From JACADW01 sp963747985 (GTDB taxonomy: Bacteria > Acidobacteriota > UBA6911): a stretch of 64,000 nucleotides of DNA. Made by a program: the position numbers and the translations under genes. Below the pieces are notes generated by a model. The model searched no databases and had not been told where the DNA came from. It saw only the letters and a list, made by a program, of their open reading frames with translations. The stretch is taken from the NCBI GenBank assembly GCA_963747985.1, contig CAVVHG010000013.1, positions 109,860 to 173,859 on the forward strand, written 5' to 3'. Below, one piece after another: positions 40,013-49,976 of the stretch (position 1 is its first letter; each line of letters starts with the position of its first letter).

Positions 40013-41410
40013 ATGATTTACGCAAGGAACAGCGTGGGAGTCGAGATCCGCGGTCAGGATCTGGTGGTCTCCTGCCTGCAAAGCAACCTGTCGGCAGGCG
40101 TCTTCACGCACTTTCGGCGGATATTACAGTACCGTCAGCGTGATCGCGCCGAGGTGCAGAAGGACCTGGACCAGTTTTTCCGCGCAAGCCGCTCAAATCG
40201 CGAAAACGTAACCCTGGGCCTGCCTCGAGGGGATGTGGTAGTCCGGCATCTCGATCTGCCGGCTGAGGTCAGCGACAACCTCAAGCAGGTCATCTCCTAC
40301 CAGGTCCAGTCATACGAGCCGACAGATGAGGAAAAGTACTATTACGACTTCGTTCCCCTGAAGCAGGCGGCCGGCAGCAGGCGCATCCAGGTGCTCCTGG
40401 TGATGGCCAAGCGCGCCACCCTGGACGGCCACCTGCAGTTTCTGAAGAGCATCGGGATGCGTCCCGCCTCGGTGACGGTCGGGTCTTTCGGTTTGGCCAA
40501 CCTGTTCCTGCAGGGCCAGAAGGGATCAAACGGCAGCACCGCGATGCTGATGGATCTGGCCCCTGACCGGATCGAGATCCTCGCCTTGAGGGGCGGCCGC
40601 CTCTTGCACACCCACGAGGCCGGGAGAGCGACGGACGCAGGCTGGCGGGATGTAGTGATCCGGGAGCTCGAAGTTGCGGCAGAGGCCGTGAGGATGGGGC
40701 CCGAGGACTCCATCGATCATCTCGTCCTCTCCGGTGAGGGTGCAGAGTCGGCTCGTGAGGAATTGCGCGAAGAGATTCCTGACTGCGAACTCGTGGGCAG
40801 GCATGTCCGGCTCGAAATGCCGACACAGAACCTTCCGCATCTCCAGGAGGCTGCCTCTTCACTCGGCCTGGCGTTCGGTGGGCTTGTGCGGCGGCCGGCG
40901 ATCAAGCTCAACCTTCTCCCTCAGGAGATGAGATTCCGCCAGACCCGGTGGGCTTACATCCCTTCGTTTATCCTGGGTGCGATCATCCTGATCCTGCTCG
41001 GGGCGCTGGCACTCAGGGGGACGGTGCAGGAACGTTACCTCCTGCGCAGGCTGCAGGTTGAAACCGATGCACTGAAGGGACGTGTGGAGAGCGCGCAGAA
41101 GCTTCGCGCCGGGATGAAGAAACTCGAGGCCGAGACGAAGTACAACGAAGACCTCGTCCGGCGGCGCGACATGAACCTCGAAGCGCTGCGTGAGCTTACC
41201 GCGATATTGCCGAGCGACACCTTCCTGAGTGTTTATTCCAACAAAGACGGTACGATACAGATTTCCGGGTCGAGCACCGCGGCACCCGACCTGATACCGA
41301 AGCTGGAAAAATCCCCGTTGTTCAAAGACGTCCAGCAGCGCGGGCAGGTGTTCAGGGACGCGCAGACCGGCAAGGATCGCTTTATTTTCGAAATGAAGCT
41401 GGAGAGGTGA
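40013..41410 (+). CDS. gspL: GspL-type protein (PilM-like actin fold fused to PilN-like part)
   Basis: 465 residues. The N-terminal part (residues 1-290) has an actin-like PilM/GspL cytoplasmic fold (SVGVEIRGQDLVVSCLQ, NVTLGLPRGDVVVRHLDLP, SYQVQSYEPTDEEKYYYDF). One membrane segment follows (YIPSFILGAIILILLGALALR, about residue 315) and a periplasmic PilN-like domain (LRELTAILPSDTFLSVYSNKDGTI) ends it. It links GspE to the inner membrane platform. GAGG nine bases before ATG 40013 supports this start. Confidence 0.85.
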   Translation: MIYARNSVGVEIRGQDLVVSCLQSNLSAGVFTHFRRILQYRQRDRAEVQKDLDQFFRASRSNRENVTLGLPRGDVVVRHLDLPAEVSDNLKQVISYQVQSYEPTDEEKYYYDFVPLKQAAGSRRIQVLLVMAKRATLDGHLQFLKSIGMRPASVTVGSFGLANLFLQGQKGSNGSTAMLMDLAPDRIEILALRGGRLLHTHEAGRATDAGWRDVVIRELEVAAEAVRMGPEDSIDHLVLSGEGAESAREELREEIPDCELVGRHVRLEMPTQNLPHLQEAASSLGLAFGGLVRRPAIKLNLLPQEMRFRQTRWAYIPSFILGAIILILLGALALRGTVQERYLLRRLQVETDALKGRVESAQKLRAGMKKLEAETKYNEDLVRRRDMNLEALRELTAILPSDTFLSVYSNKDGTIQISGSSTAAPDLIPKLEKSPLFKDVQQRGQVFRDAQTGKDRFIFEMKLER

Positions 41411-41412
41411 CG

Positions 41413-41994
41413 ATGCAGGTTACCGGGCGTGAACGGAAATTCATCTTTGCCGGCGCGATTGCCGCCGTGGTGATTGCCGTGTTCTATTTCGTATCGGGGC
41501 CTTCGCAGGTCAAGAAGGAAGCTTCCCTCAGCGTCGAGCAGCAGCGCCGGGCACTCCTCCAGAGCCGGGAGATACTGGCCCAGGAGCCCGTCTACCGTGC
41601 GCGGGCAGAACAGTACCGCCAGCGGCTGCAACAGCTCAGGGCGACGTTCCTCCCGGGCGACAACGCATCGATCGCAGGTGCGGAGCTCCAGAGGGTGCTC
41701 AAGGAACTTGCGGATCAGACCAGCGTCGATATCGTGAGGAGGACCATCAGGGGGGAACAGAAGCTGCAGAACGGGGCGGTGAAGATCTCCGTGAACATCG
41801 AGACCAATTGCCAGCCCGACCAACTGGTCAGGTTTCTCGCCGCGATCGAGAATTATGAAAAGCACCTGAACGTGGACGAACTCCAGATCAACAGCTTCCG
41901 CATCCAGAAGCGCTACGAGATGCGTCCGATTCTCACCGTTTCCGGCTACATCCAGGTTCCTGAGACGAAGGCAGAGGCCAGGACCGCGGGTTGA
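41413..41994 (+). CDS. GspM/PilO-like inner membrane protein
   Basis: About 193 residues. An N-terminal membrane helix FIFAGAIAAVVIAVFYFVSG is followed by a coiled coil (EQQRRALLQSREILAQEP) and a ferredoxin-like PilO/GspM domain (NIETNCQPDQLVRFLAAIENYEKHLNVDELQI). GGAGAGG lies five bases before ATG 41413. It completes the L-M pair of the platform. Assignment rests on position and topology. Confidence 0.75.
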   Translation: MQVTGRERKFIFAGAIAAVVIAVFYFVSGPSQVKKEASLSVEQQRRALLQSREILAQEPVYRARAEQYRQRLQQLRATFLPGDNASIAGAELQRVLKELADQTSVDIVRRTIRGEQKLQNGAVKISVNIETNCQPDQLVRFLAAIENYEKHLNVDELQINSFRIQKRYEMRPILTVSGYIQVPETKAEARTAG

Positions 41995-42016
41995 GGTGCG
42001 GGCGGCAGGAGAGCGT

Positions 42017-42859
42017 ATGAGGAAGAAGTGGGTTGTTTTGAACGTCGGGCTGCTCCTGACGGCTGCGTTCCTGGGGTGGCACCTCAGGACGTCGATTTAC
42101 AGGTTCAAGGCAGATAACGACCTGGCACGGATTCAGCCGATAAAGGATCTCAAGAAGGGGTCCGCTGATGAAACGATCCCGCCGCTGCAGAGCCGGGCTC
42201 GCTACGACGCTGCCCAATATCAGAGCATACCGGACCAGAACCTGTTCTCCGAGTCCAGGACCAAGGAAGAGAAATCTGATGTCGCCGCCGCTCCGGAAGT
42301 GCCTCCGCTTACGGTCAGACCCGTGCTGGTGGGGGTCGTGGCCGCCGGGGACAGGCGCATGGCCCTCATAGTCGATCCCTCATCGTCGGGAAGCGCCAGG
42401 AAGACGCGCACCAAGAAGCTCGGCGATACCTATCAGGGGTATACGGTCACGGACATAACCGAGGGGAAGATGGTCCTGGAGAACGGCGGACGCAGGGAAG
42501 TGATCCCGCTCTATGACGGGTCGAAGCGCCCCGGGCAGGGCGGCAAAACAGCGGTGATCCCGACGCGGGTTGTTTCGTTTGGTGCCGCTTCTTCCTCTCC
42601 AGGCGGGATCTCAGCCGCGAAGTCCTTGCCCGCGGCCGCGCCTCGTTCGACTGCGGCTGCGGCGACGACTCCCGCGACGGCCACACCGGCGGCGACGGGA
42701 GCTGCCGCACAGCAGAGCGGGATCGTCCGCGGCGCGCAGGGGCGGCAGATCATGCCTCAAGGCAGCCAGCCATCCGGTGAGACCACGGACAATCAGGGGC
42801 GGACTGTTATCAGGACGCCGTTTGGGGACATTGTGCGGCCAAAACCGCCGAACCAGTAG
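42017..42859 (+). CDS. GspC/PilP-like periplasmic connector
   Basis: 280 residues. A membrane helix (WVVLNVGLLLTAAFLGWHL) is followed by a linker, the QNLFSESR motif resembling the GspC/PilP DLF-type start, and an HR-like beta domain (PVLVGVVAAGDRRMALIV to KLGDTYQGYTVTDITEGKMVLENG). The C-terminus is a long Ala/Thr/Pro-rich tail without a PDZ. It would bridge the inner platform to the secretin N0 domain. AGGAGAG precedes ATG 42017. It lies between gspM-like and gspD. Confidence 0.72.
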   Translation: MRKKWVVLNVGLLLTAAFLGWHLRTSIYRFKADNDLARIQPIKDLKKGSADETIPPLQSRARYDAAQYQSIPDQNLFSESRTKEEKSDVAAAPEVPPLTVRPVLVGVVAAGDRRMALIVDPSSSGSARKTRTKKLGDTYQGYTVTDITEGKMVLENGGRREVIPLYDGSKRPGQGGKTAVIPTRVVSFGAASSSPGGISAAKSLPAAAPRSTAAAATTPATATPAATGAAAQQSGIVRGAQGRQIMPQGSQPSGETTDNQGRTVIRTPFGDIVRPKPPNQ

Positions 42860-42892
42860 CGAGCAAGATAACTAGAGAGGAATCATCCACCC

Positions 42893-45682
42893 ATGAGCAG
42901 TCATAAGAATTGGGTACCGACGATAATCTTTCTGTTGGCCCTGGGCGCACGCGGCATAACCGCCGCCGGGCTCATGCAGGAACCTGCACCCCAGCAGGAA
43001 CCGGCGAACGACGAGGAACGCAGGAAGGTGTTCGAGCGCCTGGTGGAGCAGATGCGCAAGAAGGCCCAGGATCAGCCTGGTCAAACGCCTGCTCAGCAGC
43101 AACAACCCGGCCAGGCACCGGCTCAGCAGCAGCCGCCGGCGCAGCAGCCTGCTCCGGCCCCCGCTCCGCAGCCGCCTGCTGCCGCACCCGCGATCCCGGC
43201 CGTTGCGCGCAGGGCCCCCCTCGCCGGCAACCAGGTGCAACTGGCGTACGACAATGCCGACCTCTACGAGTTCATCAACCAGATCGCCGATACTCTGGGC
43301 ATAACGCCCATCATCATCGACCCGGATGTGAAGGGGAGCGTCACCATTCACAGCTCCGCTCCCATGGCCAGGGAAGATGTCTTCCCCCTGTTCAATCTGA
43401 TTTTGAAGAACAACAATGCAGCGCTCGTTAAGCAGGGGAATATCTACCAGGTAGTCCCCATCTCTTCCGCGATCAAGAAGGGGCTCGAGATTGTAGACCA
43501 CCTGCCGCCTGCACCACCAACGCCGCCCGAACAGGGGGGAACAACAGAGCCTCCGGGTGCGGGCAACGGAGGGCAGCCGGAGGAGACAAAGCCGGCGCCT
43601 CAGGCACAGGCTGTTCCGGCTGCGGCCCCGACTCGGCCCGGGACGCAGCCACCAGCGCCGCAGGAAGCACAGAAAACCGAAACCGAGCCTGCGATACCGC
43701 GGCTGCAGACCCATGTCATCCGTGTTGAGTTCGTGCCTGTCCGCGACCTTGTCGAACCGCTCAAACTCTTCATGACGGAGGGCGGAGTCCTCATGCCCTA
43801 CGAGCGGCTCAATATGCTGATTGCGACCGACTACGGCGACAGCGTAGCCAAAATCCTGGAAGTGATCCGGATGCTCGACAACGCGTACATCGACCCGGAC
43901 CTCATCGAGCTCATAAAGATCAAGTACAACGCGTCTGCCGACGTGGTCGACGACCTGAAGAAGATATTCGGCGGCGGCGCCAAGGACAGCGCCACGGGCA
44001 TCAGTTTTGTCTCGCTGGACCGGCTCAATGCGATCCTCGTTCAGGGGAATTCCAGTCGTGCGCTGGGCGAGGTCAAACGATGGATCCAGGAGCTTGACGC
44101 GCCGTCGGGGAGAAGTGTTCAGACATTTATTTACACGGTCGAAAATGGGACCGCCGGCAACATCGCGATGATTCTCGGCGCCCTGTACGGAGGCGAAGGC
44201 GGAGGGACGGGCGGCGCGGGGGGCGGCGGAATGGCGAGGGGAGGCGTCTCCCAGACGGGCGGTCAGGCAGGGACGGCCGGAGAGACGACGAGAAGCTCCT
44301 ACGGCGGGTATGGTGGAGGTTACGGCGGCTACGGTGGATATGGCGGGGGCGGGTACGGCGGCTACGGCGGGGGCGGGTACGGCGGGAGCATGTTCGGTGG
44401 TGGTGGTGGGTACGGCGGAAGTATGTTCGGTGGTGGAGGTTACGGCGGGTACGGCGGCGGGTACGGGGGGTCTGGTGGAGGCTACGGCGGTTTCGGCGGC
44501 GGTTTCGGAAGTTTTGGCGGCGGGTCGATGCTTGGGCCGCGGCTGAACCAGGGAGGAGGGATGTACGCCACCATCCTTCGTGGTGGAGCTTTCACCGGTC
44601 TGCAGGACGCCGTTCGTATCGTTGTCGACGAGCTCAACAACACGCTCATAGTTCAGTCGAGCTCGGCCGACTATGCCTACATCCTCGAAACGATCAAGAA
44701 GCTGGACATCATGCCGCGTCAGGCCATCATAGACGCGCGCCTCTTCGAGGTGGACCTGAATGACACCTTCAGCCTCGGCGTTGCTGCGACTCTCCAGAAA
44801 GCCTCAGGAAATCAGAACTTCACGACGGCAGCTCTCAGCGGGGAGACAGGAGCGCTTGGCATTGCGACATTCGCCATGATCGGCAGCAGCAGGGAATTGC
44901 TCATGACGCTGGCCGCGGTGGCGCAGAAGACCAAGGTCAAGGTTCTCGAGGCGCCGTCTGTACTGGCGCTCGACGGCACCATGGCCAGGATTGTCGTCGG
45001 AGGAGAGCTTCCCTATACCGGTGCAAGTTACATACCGGCGGCCGGGGGCGCGACCACAAGCATCCAATATCGCGAGACAGGCATCCAGCTGCTGGTGATA
45101 CCCAGGATTTCTGCGTCGGGTACGGTCACGATGGATCTCGCGCAGGAGGTCAGTGCTCCAGGACAGCCGACGAACGTCGGGGGTTCCTCGCAGGCGACGT
45201 TCACAAAGACCAGCGTGTCCACGACTCTCGCCGTAAAAGACGGCGAAACGGTCGCCATCGCGGGCCTGATTCGCACCAACCAGAATCAGGGCCGATTTGG
45301 CATCCCGGTGATTTCGAATCTGCCGCTGATCGGCGGCCTTTTTGGCCAAACCTCGAGAAGCAGCCAGCGGACCGAGCTCCTGATCATGATCACGCCGCAC
45401 GTCGTCCGGACTCCGGACCGGCTGAAGGAGATGACACAGACATTGAAGGATTCACTTCGCAACGTGCGCAAAGATGTGGATGGGTTCACGAAGGAACTGC
45501 AGGAAGACCGCCGGGACGCCCAAGAGGAGCGGACGAAGCAGCAAGAGCGGATGGAAAAGCAGCTGGAGAAGCAGAGGCAGAAGCAGGAGAAGATGGCAGC
45601 TCCCCCGGTACCGGAACCGGGAAAACCGGATGAGGCCGCGCCTCCGCCTCCTTCCCCGGCGCCGCCTCCGCGCGGCAATTGA
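42893..45682 (+). CDS. gspD: Secretin GspD with Gly/Tyr-rich insertion
   Basis: 929 residues. Hydrophobic N-terminus (WVPTIIFLLALGARGITA), Gln/Pro-rich linker (residues 30-105), then N0 (VQLAYDNADLYEFINQIADTLG), a Pro-rich linker, N1/N2 (IRVEFVPVRDLVEPLK, IKIKYNASADVVDDLKKIFG), an unusually long Gly/Tyr-rich tract (about residues 433-559), N3 and the secretin core (VLEAPSVLALDGTMARIVVGGELPY, VKDGETVAIAGLIRTNQ, GIPVISNLPLIGGLFG, RTELLIMITPHVVRTP). A C-terminal coiled-coil and Pro-rich tail follow. It forms the outer membrane gate. It closes the operon. Confidence 0.93.
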   Translation: MSSHKNWVPTIIFLLALGARGITAAGLMQEPAPQQEPANDEERRKVFERLVEQMRKKAQDQPGQTPAQQQQPGQAPAQQQPPAQQPAPAPAPQPPAAAPAIPAVARRAPLAGNQVQLAYDNADLYEFINQIADTLGITPIIIDPDVKGSVTIHSSAPMAREDVFPLFNLILKNNNAALVKQGNIYQVVPISSAIKKGLEIVDHLPPAPPTPPEQGGTTEPPGAGNGGQPEETKPAPQAQAVPAAAPTRPGTQPPAPQEAQKTETEPAIPRLQTHVIRVEFVPVRDLVEPLKLFMTEGGVLMPYERLNMLIATDYGDSVAKILEVIRMLDNAYIDPDLIELIKIKYNASADVVDDLKKIFGGGAKDSATGISFVSLDRLNAILVQGNSSRALGEVKRWIQELDAPSGRSVQTFIYTVENGTAGNIAMILGALYGGEGGGTGGAGGGGMARGGVSQTGGQAGTAGETTRSSYGGYGGGYGGYGGYGGGGYGGYGGGGYGGSMFGGGGGYGGSMFGGGGYGGYGGGYGGSGGGYGGFGGGFGSFGGGSMLGPRLNQGGGMYATILRGGAFTGLQDAVRIVVDELNNTLIVQSSSADYAYILETIKKLDIMPRQAIIDARLFEVDLNDTFSLGVAATLQKASGNQNFTTAALSGETGALGIATFAMIGSSRELLMTLAAVAQKTKVKVLEAPSVLALDGTMARIVVGGELPYTGASYIPAAGGATTSIQYRETGIQLLVIPRISASGTVTMDLAQEVSAPGQPTNVGGSSQATFTKTSVSTTLAVKDGETVAIAGLIRTNQNQGRFGIPVISNLPLIGGLFGQTSRSSQRTELLIMITPHVVRTPDRLKEMTQTLKDSLRNVRKDVDGFTKELQEDRRDAQEERTKQQERMEKQLEKQRQKQEKMAAPPVPEPGKPDEAAPPPPSPAPPPRGN

Positions 45683-45701
45683 CCGCTCCCTTGACGACGG
45701 A

Positions 45702-45735
45702 TCGCGGCAGACTCAGGCATTCCGATCTGCCGCGA
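45702..45735 (+). terminator. Hairpin after gspD, possible transcription end
   Basis: TCGCGGCAGA (45702-45711) pairs perfectly with TCTGCCGCGA (45726-45735) around a 14-base loop, 20 bases after the gspD stop. There is no T-run, so it may protect the 3' end or act with a factor. The ligase gene converges from the other side. Confidence 0.35.
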
Positions 45736-45892
45736 CCCGGGCCCTCCGAGAGCGGCAAGCATTGCCGCGTGCATGCGACTGTCGGCGGACACCCGCAGCA
45801 GGCGCCCGTAAGGGGCCGCGACCGGCAACGGCCGCTTCTGCAACTCGCAGATTCCCCCTCCGTCCCGGTTTTCAGGATCTACGTGCGGAGCG

Positions 45893-48190
45893 CTACTCGG
45901 CCTCTTTTCGCTCTCTCGCCGCATCCGCGGGGCGCCCTGCGGAGTCGTACAGTCCGGCCAGATCGGCGTGCAGTTCCTTGATCCACGGGCTGAGGCTCAC
46001 GGCTCTCTCCAGCGAAGTGATCGCCTCGGCTTTACGTCCTTCCCACGCCAGTATCTTGCTTCTCTCGATATAGACCTGCGGGCGAGCAGGAGTGAGTTTC
46101 TCGGCCTGCTGAAGCAGGCCCAGGGTCTTCTCAGCCATGGTGTGCGCAAGGGCAGGATCCGATTTTTGGAGGATGGCGAGGGTCCCGTTCATCAGGCTGG
46201 CTGCGTAAAGGTAGTGGCGGGCGTTGGAAGGATCCTGTCTGACTGACTCCTCGAGGAGGTTCGCGGCCCGCTCGATTGTCTGCGCACTTTCTTCCAAGGG
46301 AATGTGGGGAGAATGGGCCAGGCGTGACGCGTAGCTGGCGAACTCCTCGCGCACCTCGTAACGACCTGTGGTCTGAAGCTCGCTTGCCCGCCGGTAGAGT
46401 TCAACGATCTCTTCCCGGAATATGGGCTGCTGCCGGCCCGACGGAGCCCGTGTCCTGCCGGAAGCAATCGCACGGGTCAGAAGGAGATTTGATTCACAGG
46501 GCACCTTGACCAGGTACCAGCAGCTGCCGGCGATCATCAACCCTGCAGCCCCGATCGCCACCCAGGCCTTCCCTCGGAGCGGCGGTGGTTCCGAATGCTG
46601 CACAGGGGGTGGCTCCGGCGACGGCCGTCTGTCGAAACAAAGCCATACCACATATGCCAGAATCAGGTAGACGATTCCGTTCGTATTGACTGTGTCGAAG
46701 CTGAAGAGGTTCTGAATCAGGTAGGCAAGCAGAGGGGCGGCGACGAGCAGGCTGTTTGTCGCGTCGTTCGTCCTGAACCACCTCCGCAAGAGCGCGGCAA
46801 ATGCCAGTCCAAAGAGTGCCGAGCAGGCTGCCAGCCCAAGGATGCCCGTCGTAGTTCCGACCTCCACGATCATGTTGTGCGCGCGATCGTACCAGGTCCC
46901 GGAGACCGTGGAAGTGAACAGCGCCGGCGGAAAGTGAAGGTCGAACGCATTCTTGTAGTTCTCGGGACCCCAGCCGAAAAATGGTCTGTCGCGGATGCCC
47001 AGGACGCCTGCCTTCCATGCCAGGACGCGAGGGGCCGCTGCGGCAAAGGAAATGGTTGTCAGGCGGACGAGGGCCGGCCGGCTTTGCACCCAGGAAGAGC
47101 CGCGATTGACGAAAACGGCGGCCGGCACCAGAAGAACGATCGCAATCGCGGCAGCTGCGAGCCATTTCATTTTCCTGCTCGCGCCCCAGCACAGATAGAA
47201 CAACGAGAGGATGGTCAGGGAACCGACCAGGCCGACTACAGCGAACCTGGTCCTGCTCTGATACGCCCAGAACAGGTACCAGATGCCGAGAATGCCGAGG
47301 AACACGCCGCCCGCGTACACGCTGGAGCGCTTCAAAAACCAGAGCAGGCTCAGGGCATGGAGGAGCAGTGCGAAGGCGGCTACCGGAATCAGCGCCAGGC
47401 CTTCGGACAAAATACCCGGGCCGTCCGCAGGCGCTGAGGCTTCCCAGGCCACAAGGAAAAGATCCAGCAGGATGAGAAGGAGCGTCCAGATCTTCGCCGC
47501 GAACGCGTAAGTTTCCCGGCGATCTCGTCTGCTCAGAAACCAGAGCACGATGAAGAAATCGAGCACCATGAGAAAGGCAAAATTGTTCGCATTCCCGGTC
47601 GCTCCCATGATCCTGTCTTCCAGAATGAGGCGATACACGAACGGCAGCCCCAGGTACTGGAACATCCCCGACAGTCCGACGAGCAGGCCGGAGAAGAGTG
47701 ATGCCGTGAACAGGATAAGCCACTCACGTTCGGACTCGATCGTCTGTGTCAGGACGAGGAAATATGCCAGGAGGTGCAGCTGGGTGAACATGCCGTCCAT
47801 CCGCGCAAAAGTGCCCCACCAACTGCTCCAGGAGTTCACGCTTACGCCCGGAAGCGAGCAGACGATCATCACCAGGAAGTAGGCCAGCACGGCGTAAGCG
47901 ACCCGGTGAAGCCTGGGCCTGTGCCGCGGGGAGAGGGCCGCGAGGACGACGTAAAGAAATACCATCGCTTCGACGGCGATGCGGAAGAGGATGCTCTTCA
48001 GGAAGACGAAGGGCTCGTAAAAGTCGTAGCTCACTACCAGGGGCAGGAAGAGGATGAATCCGGACAGAATCAGGATGGCACGCGACAGGTAGAGCTGCAG
48101 GGAAATCCCTGCTCCGCCTGAAGCACGGCGGGGCTTGCTAACGGGTTCGGCGGGCCGCGGGCCGCGGCCGGCACGCGGTGACTTAGTCAT
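45893..48190 (-). CDS. O-antigen ligase/polymerase (Wzy_C) with C-terminal TPRs
   Basis: 765 residues with about twelve membrane segments over residues 30-540. The periplasmic loop carries GWGPENYKNAFDLHFP and YDRAHNMIVEVGTTTGILGL, the Wzy_C (WaaL-like) signature with essential Arg and His. The C-terminal 180 residues contain TPR-like helices (ARPQVYIERSKILAWEGRKAEAITSLERAVSLSPW). It transfers or polymerises polysaccharide at the periplasmic face, or glycosylates protein as PglL/PilO-type ligases do; these cannot be told apart here. It stands alone between gspD and the sigma cluster. Confidence 0.85.
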   Translation of the reverse strand: MTKSPRAGRGPRPAEPVSKPRRASGGAGISLQLYLSRAILILSGFILFLPLVVSYDFYEPFVFLKSILFRIAVEAMVFLYVVLAALSPRHRPRLHRVAYAVLAYFLVMIVCSLPGVSVNSWSSWWGTFARMDGMFTQLHLLAYFLVLTQTIESEREWLILFTASLFSGLLVGLSGMFQYLGLPFVYRLILEDRIMGATGNANNFAFLMVLDFFIVLWFLSRRDRRETYAFAAKIWTLLLILLDLFLVAWEASAPADGPGILSEGLALIPVAAFALLLHALSLLWFLKRSSVYAGGVFLGILGIWYLFWAYQSRTRFAVVGLVGSLTILSLFYLCWGASRKMKWLAAAAIAIVLLVPAAVFVNRGSSWVQSRPALVRLTTISFAAAAPRVLAWKAGVLGIRDRPFFGWGPENYKNAFDLHFPPALFTSTVSGTWYDRAHNMIVEVGTTTGILGLAACSALFGLAFAALLRRWFRTNDATNSLLVAAPLLAYLIQNLFSFDTVNTNGIVYLILAYVVWLCFDRRPSPEPPPVQHSEPPPLRGKAWVAIGAAGLMIAGSCWYLVKVPCESNLLLTRAIASGRTRAPSGRQQPIFREEIVELYRRASELQTTGRYEVREEFASYASRLAHSPHIPLEESAQTIERAANLLEESVRQDPSNARHYLYAASLMNGTLAILQKSDPALAHTMAEKTLGLLQQAEKLTPARPQVYIERSKILAWEGRKAEAITSLERAVSLSPWIKELHADLAGLYDSAGRPADAARERKEAE

Positions 48191-48472
48191 CGATCAGGAC
48201 CCTGAACAAAACTCACTTGATATCACAACACCCGAGGGACGGCAACAGGCGCCGAGTCCGAGGCTGTGGCAAGGGATACTGCAGAATGCGATGGGGACCT
48301 TGGTACACGGGAAGACGCCGACGGGCGCCGGCCAGGGATGCCTGCCGGAGCGTGTCAAGCAGGTGTCTCCTTTTCACCCGTAAACGGATTTCCCCGTTGC
48401 AGGAGATGCGGGTTTGCGAGATCGGACCCGGCATCGTCGGGATATTCGGAGAGGGTGCGGTCCGTCGGACCG

Positions 48473-49976
48473 CTACTTTGACGGCGTGAAGGAGACCATG
48501 TGGGCCACCGCAACATCCAGATTCCCACGGCCTTCCAGGTCGCCGAACACGAGGCAGGCTTGCGGCGAGACCTTCAGATTTGCCACGTTGAATGCCTGAC
48601 CGGCTGCATTGGCGAGGACGATCGATGCATGGCTTCCGACCTGGTAGACACGGATAGTCCCGACTTTGCTGCCGAAATCCGGGTCAGGTCCCGCCTGGAG
48701 TTCTGATGCCGGAGGCGTCGTCAGGGTGCGGAGCTGCATCCGGCCTCTGACAGGCCACTCATAGAGCTTCGCCTCTCCACCTGCCCGGGCGATCTGCAGG
48801 TAATCCGCGCCGTGCTCCTGGTCAACAATGTGGTTCACGTATTCCGGCAGGAAATCAAGCTTCCCGGCGCTTTGCCGCTGATACGTACCCCTGGGGAGGA
48901 ACCTTGTCACTGCTCCGGACCTCGTATTGACGGTGACAATCTCGCGTCCTCCCTCCCCCGCGGGTCCGACGGTAGCCAGTACGGGTTCGTAGCCTGTGAG
49001 GAAAGTGCCCGCCAGTGCGTAGCCTCCCTTGCCGTCGCCGATGAGCACGCCTCCAAAGAGGCCTGCCCGGGCTGTGACCAGGAGGTCCATGACGCCGTCC
49101 CCGTTGATGTCGTCGAGGGAGAGCGACCTCTGTCCCTCGACTGCGGCTGCCTGCAGAAACAGGCTGAAGGCCCTGAACCCATCTTCGAACCTGAAGGAGA
49201 GTTCGCCTGACCGCTCGGCCGTCAGGATGCTCAGTGCGCCTGATCCGTCGAAGTCGCCAACGAAGACGTATCTCTCGGGCTTGCCGCCCGAGCCGCTCAC
49301 GGCTGCTGCTTCAGGCACAGCAGAGAGAAGCGGGCTCTGCCGGCTTCGATTCAGCCACCGCTTTATCCTGCGTCCCCTGCGCGGTTTCGGTCGCGGCGAG
49401 CCGCGCGGCGTCCTCCTTTTGCTTGATTTCCGCGAAAGGATTCCTGCTCTCTGCAGACAGCTCCGCGCTCCGGCTCGCATCTTCCGCCTGCGGATCGAAG
49501 ATCTTCGAGAACAGCGATGAGAACGAGTTGTTGAAAACCAGCGCGGCGGCTCCTGTCATGTCCTCCGGCATCGACATACGCCGGGCAGCACCAGCCGGCG
49601 ACCATGCTCCACCGATCCTGGTGACTGCGACGCCGCCGGGAGAGAAGCCTGAGGCCGCTGGATCCGCTTCCAAAGCGGCCATGGTATCCGCCTCTTCTGC
49701 GTATTCGCCCAGCCGGAGAAAGGCTGCTGCGAACGGAGCGTTTTCCGCCGAGAGCGATCCGTTACCGTTCACAGGGGTGGCTTGTCCCGCCTGTTCGGAG
49801 ATCTGCCGGTAGATTGGTGCGATTCCGGAGAGAACCGTCTTGTCGGTGATGCTGACCGATTTCGGGGCCGTTCCAAGGTAAGCACCGGAGGCCAGCGCGA
49901 GCGCAGCCAGCGGGAGAAACAGAGCTGCCGCCAGTTTAAACCTTGGGCTGCTCGTAGACCTGCGGCGCGATACCAT
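48473..49976 (-). pseudogene. FG-GAP/VCBS-repeat protein with a frameshift
   Basis: Two overlapping frames encode one likely protein. The first (start ATG 49976, or GTG 50015) has a membrane segment (LAAALFLPLAALALASGAYLG) and runs to a TGA at 49311. The second carries FG-GAP-like calcium motifs (FVGDFDGSGALSIL, LDDINGDGVMDLLVT, GDLEGRGNLDVAVAH) to 48473. At about 49325-49340 a CT-dinucleotide run (CTTCTCTCTG) explains the shift: one extra CT would read ...AEPASLSAVPEAAAV... through both. Either a real frame mutation, an assembly error or phase variation. An extracellular calcium-binding beta-propeller is likely. Confidence 0.75.

Noticed and set aside
48978..49480. Separate Arg-rich start for the second half of the FG-GAP protein
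   Set aside because: The first 55 residues are an out-of-frame reading of the upstream half; a frameshifted single gene explains both.
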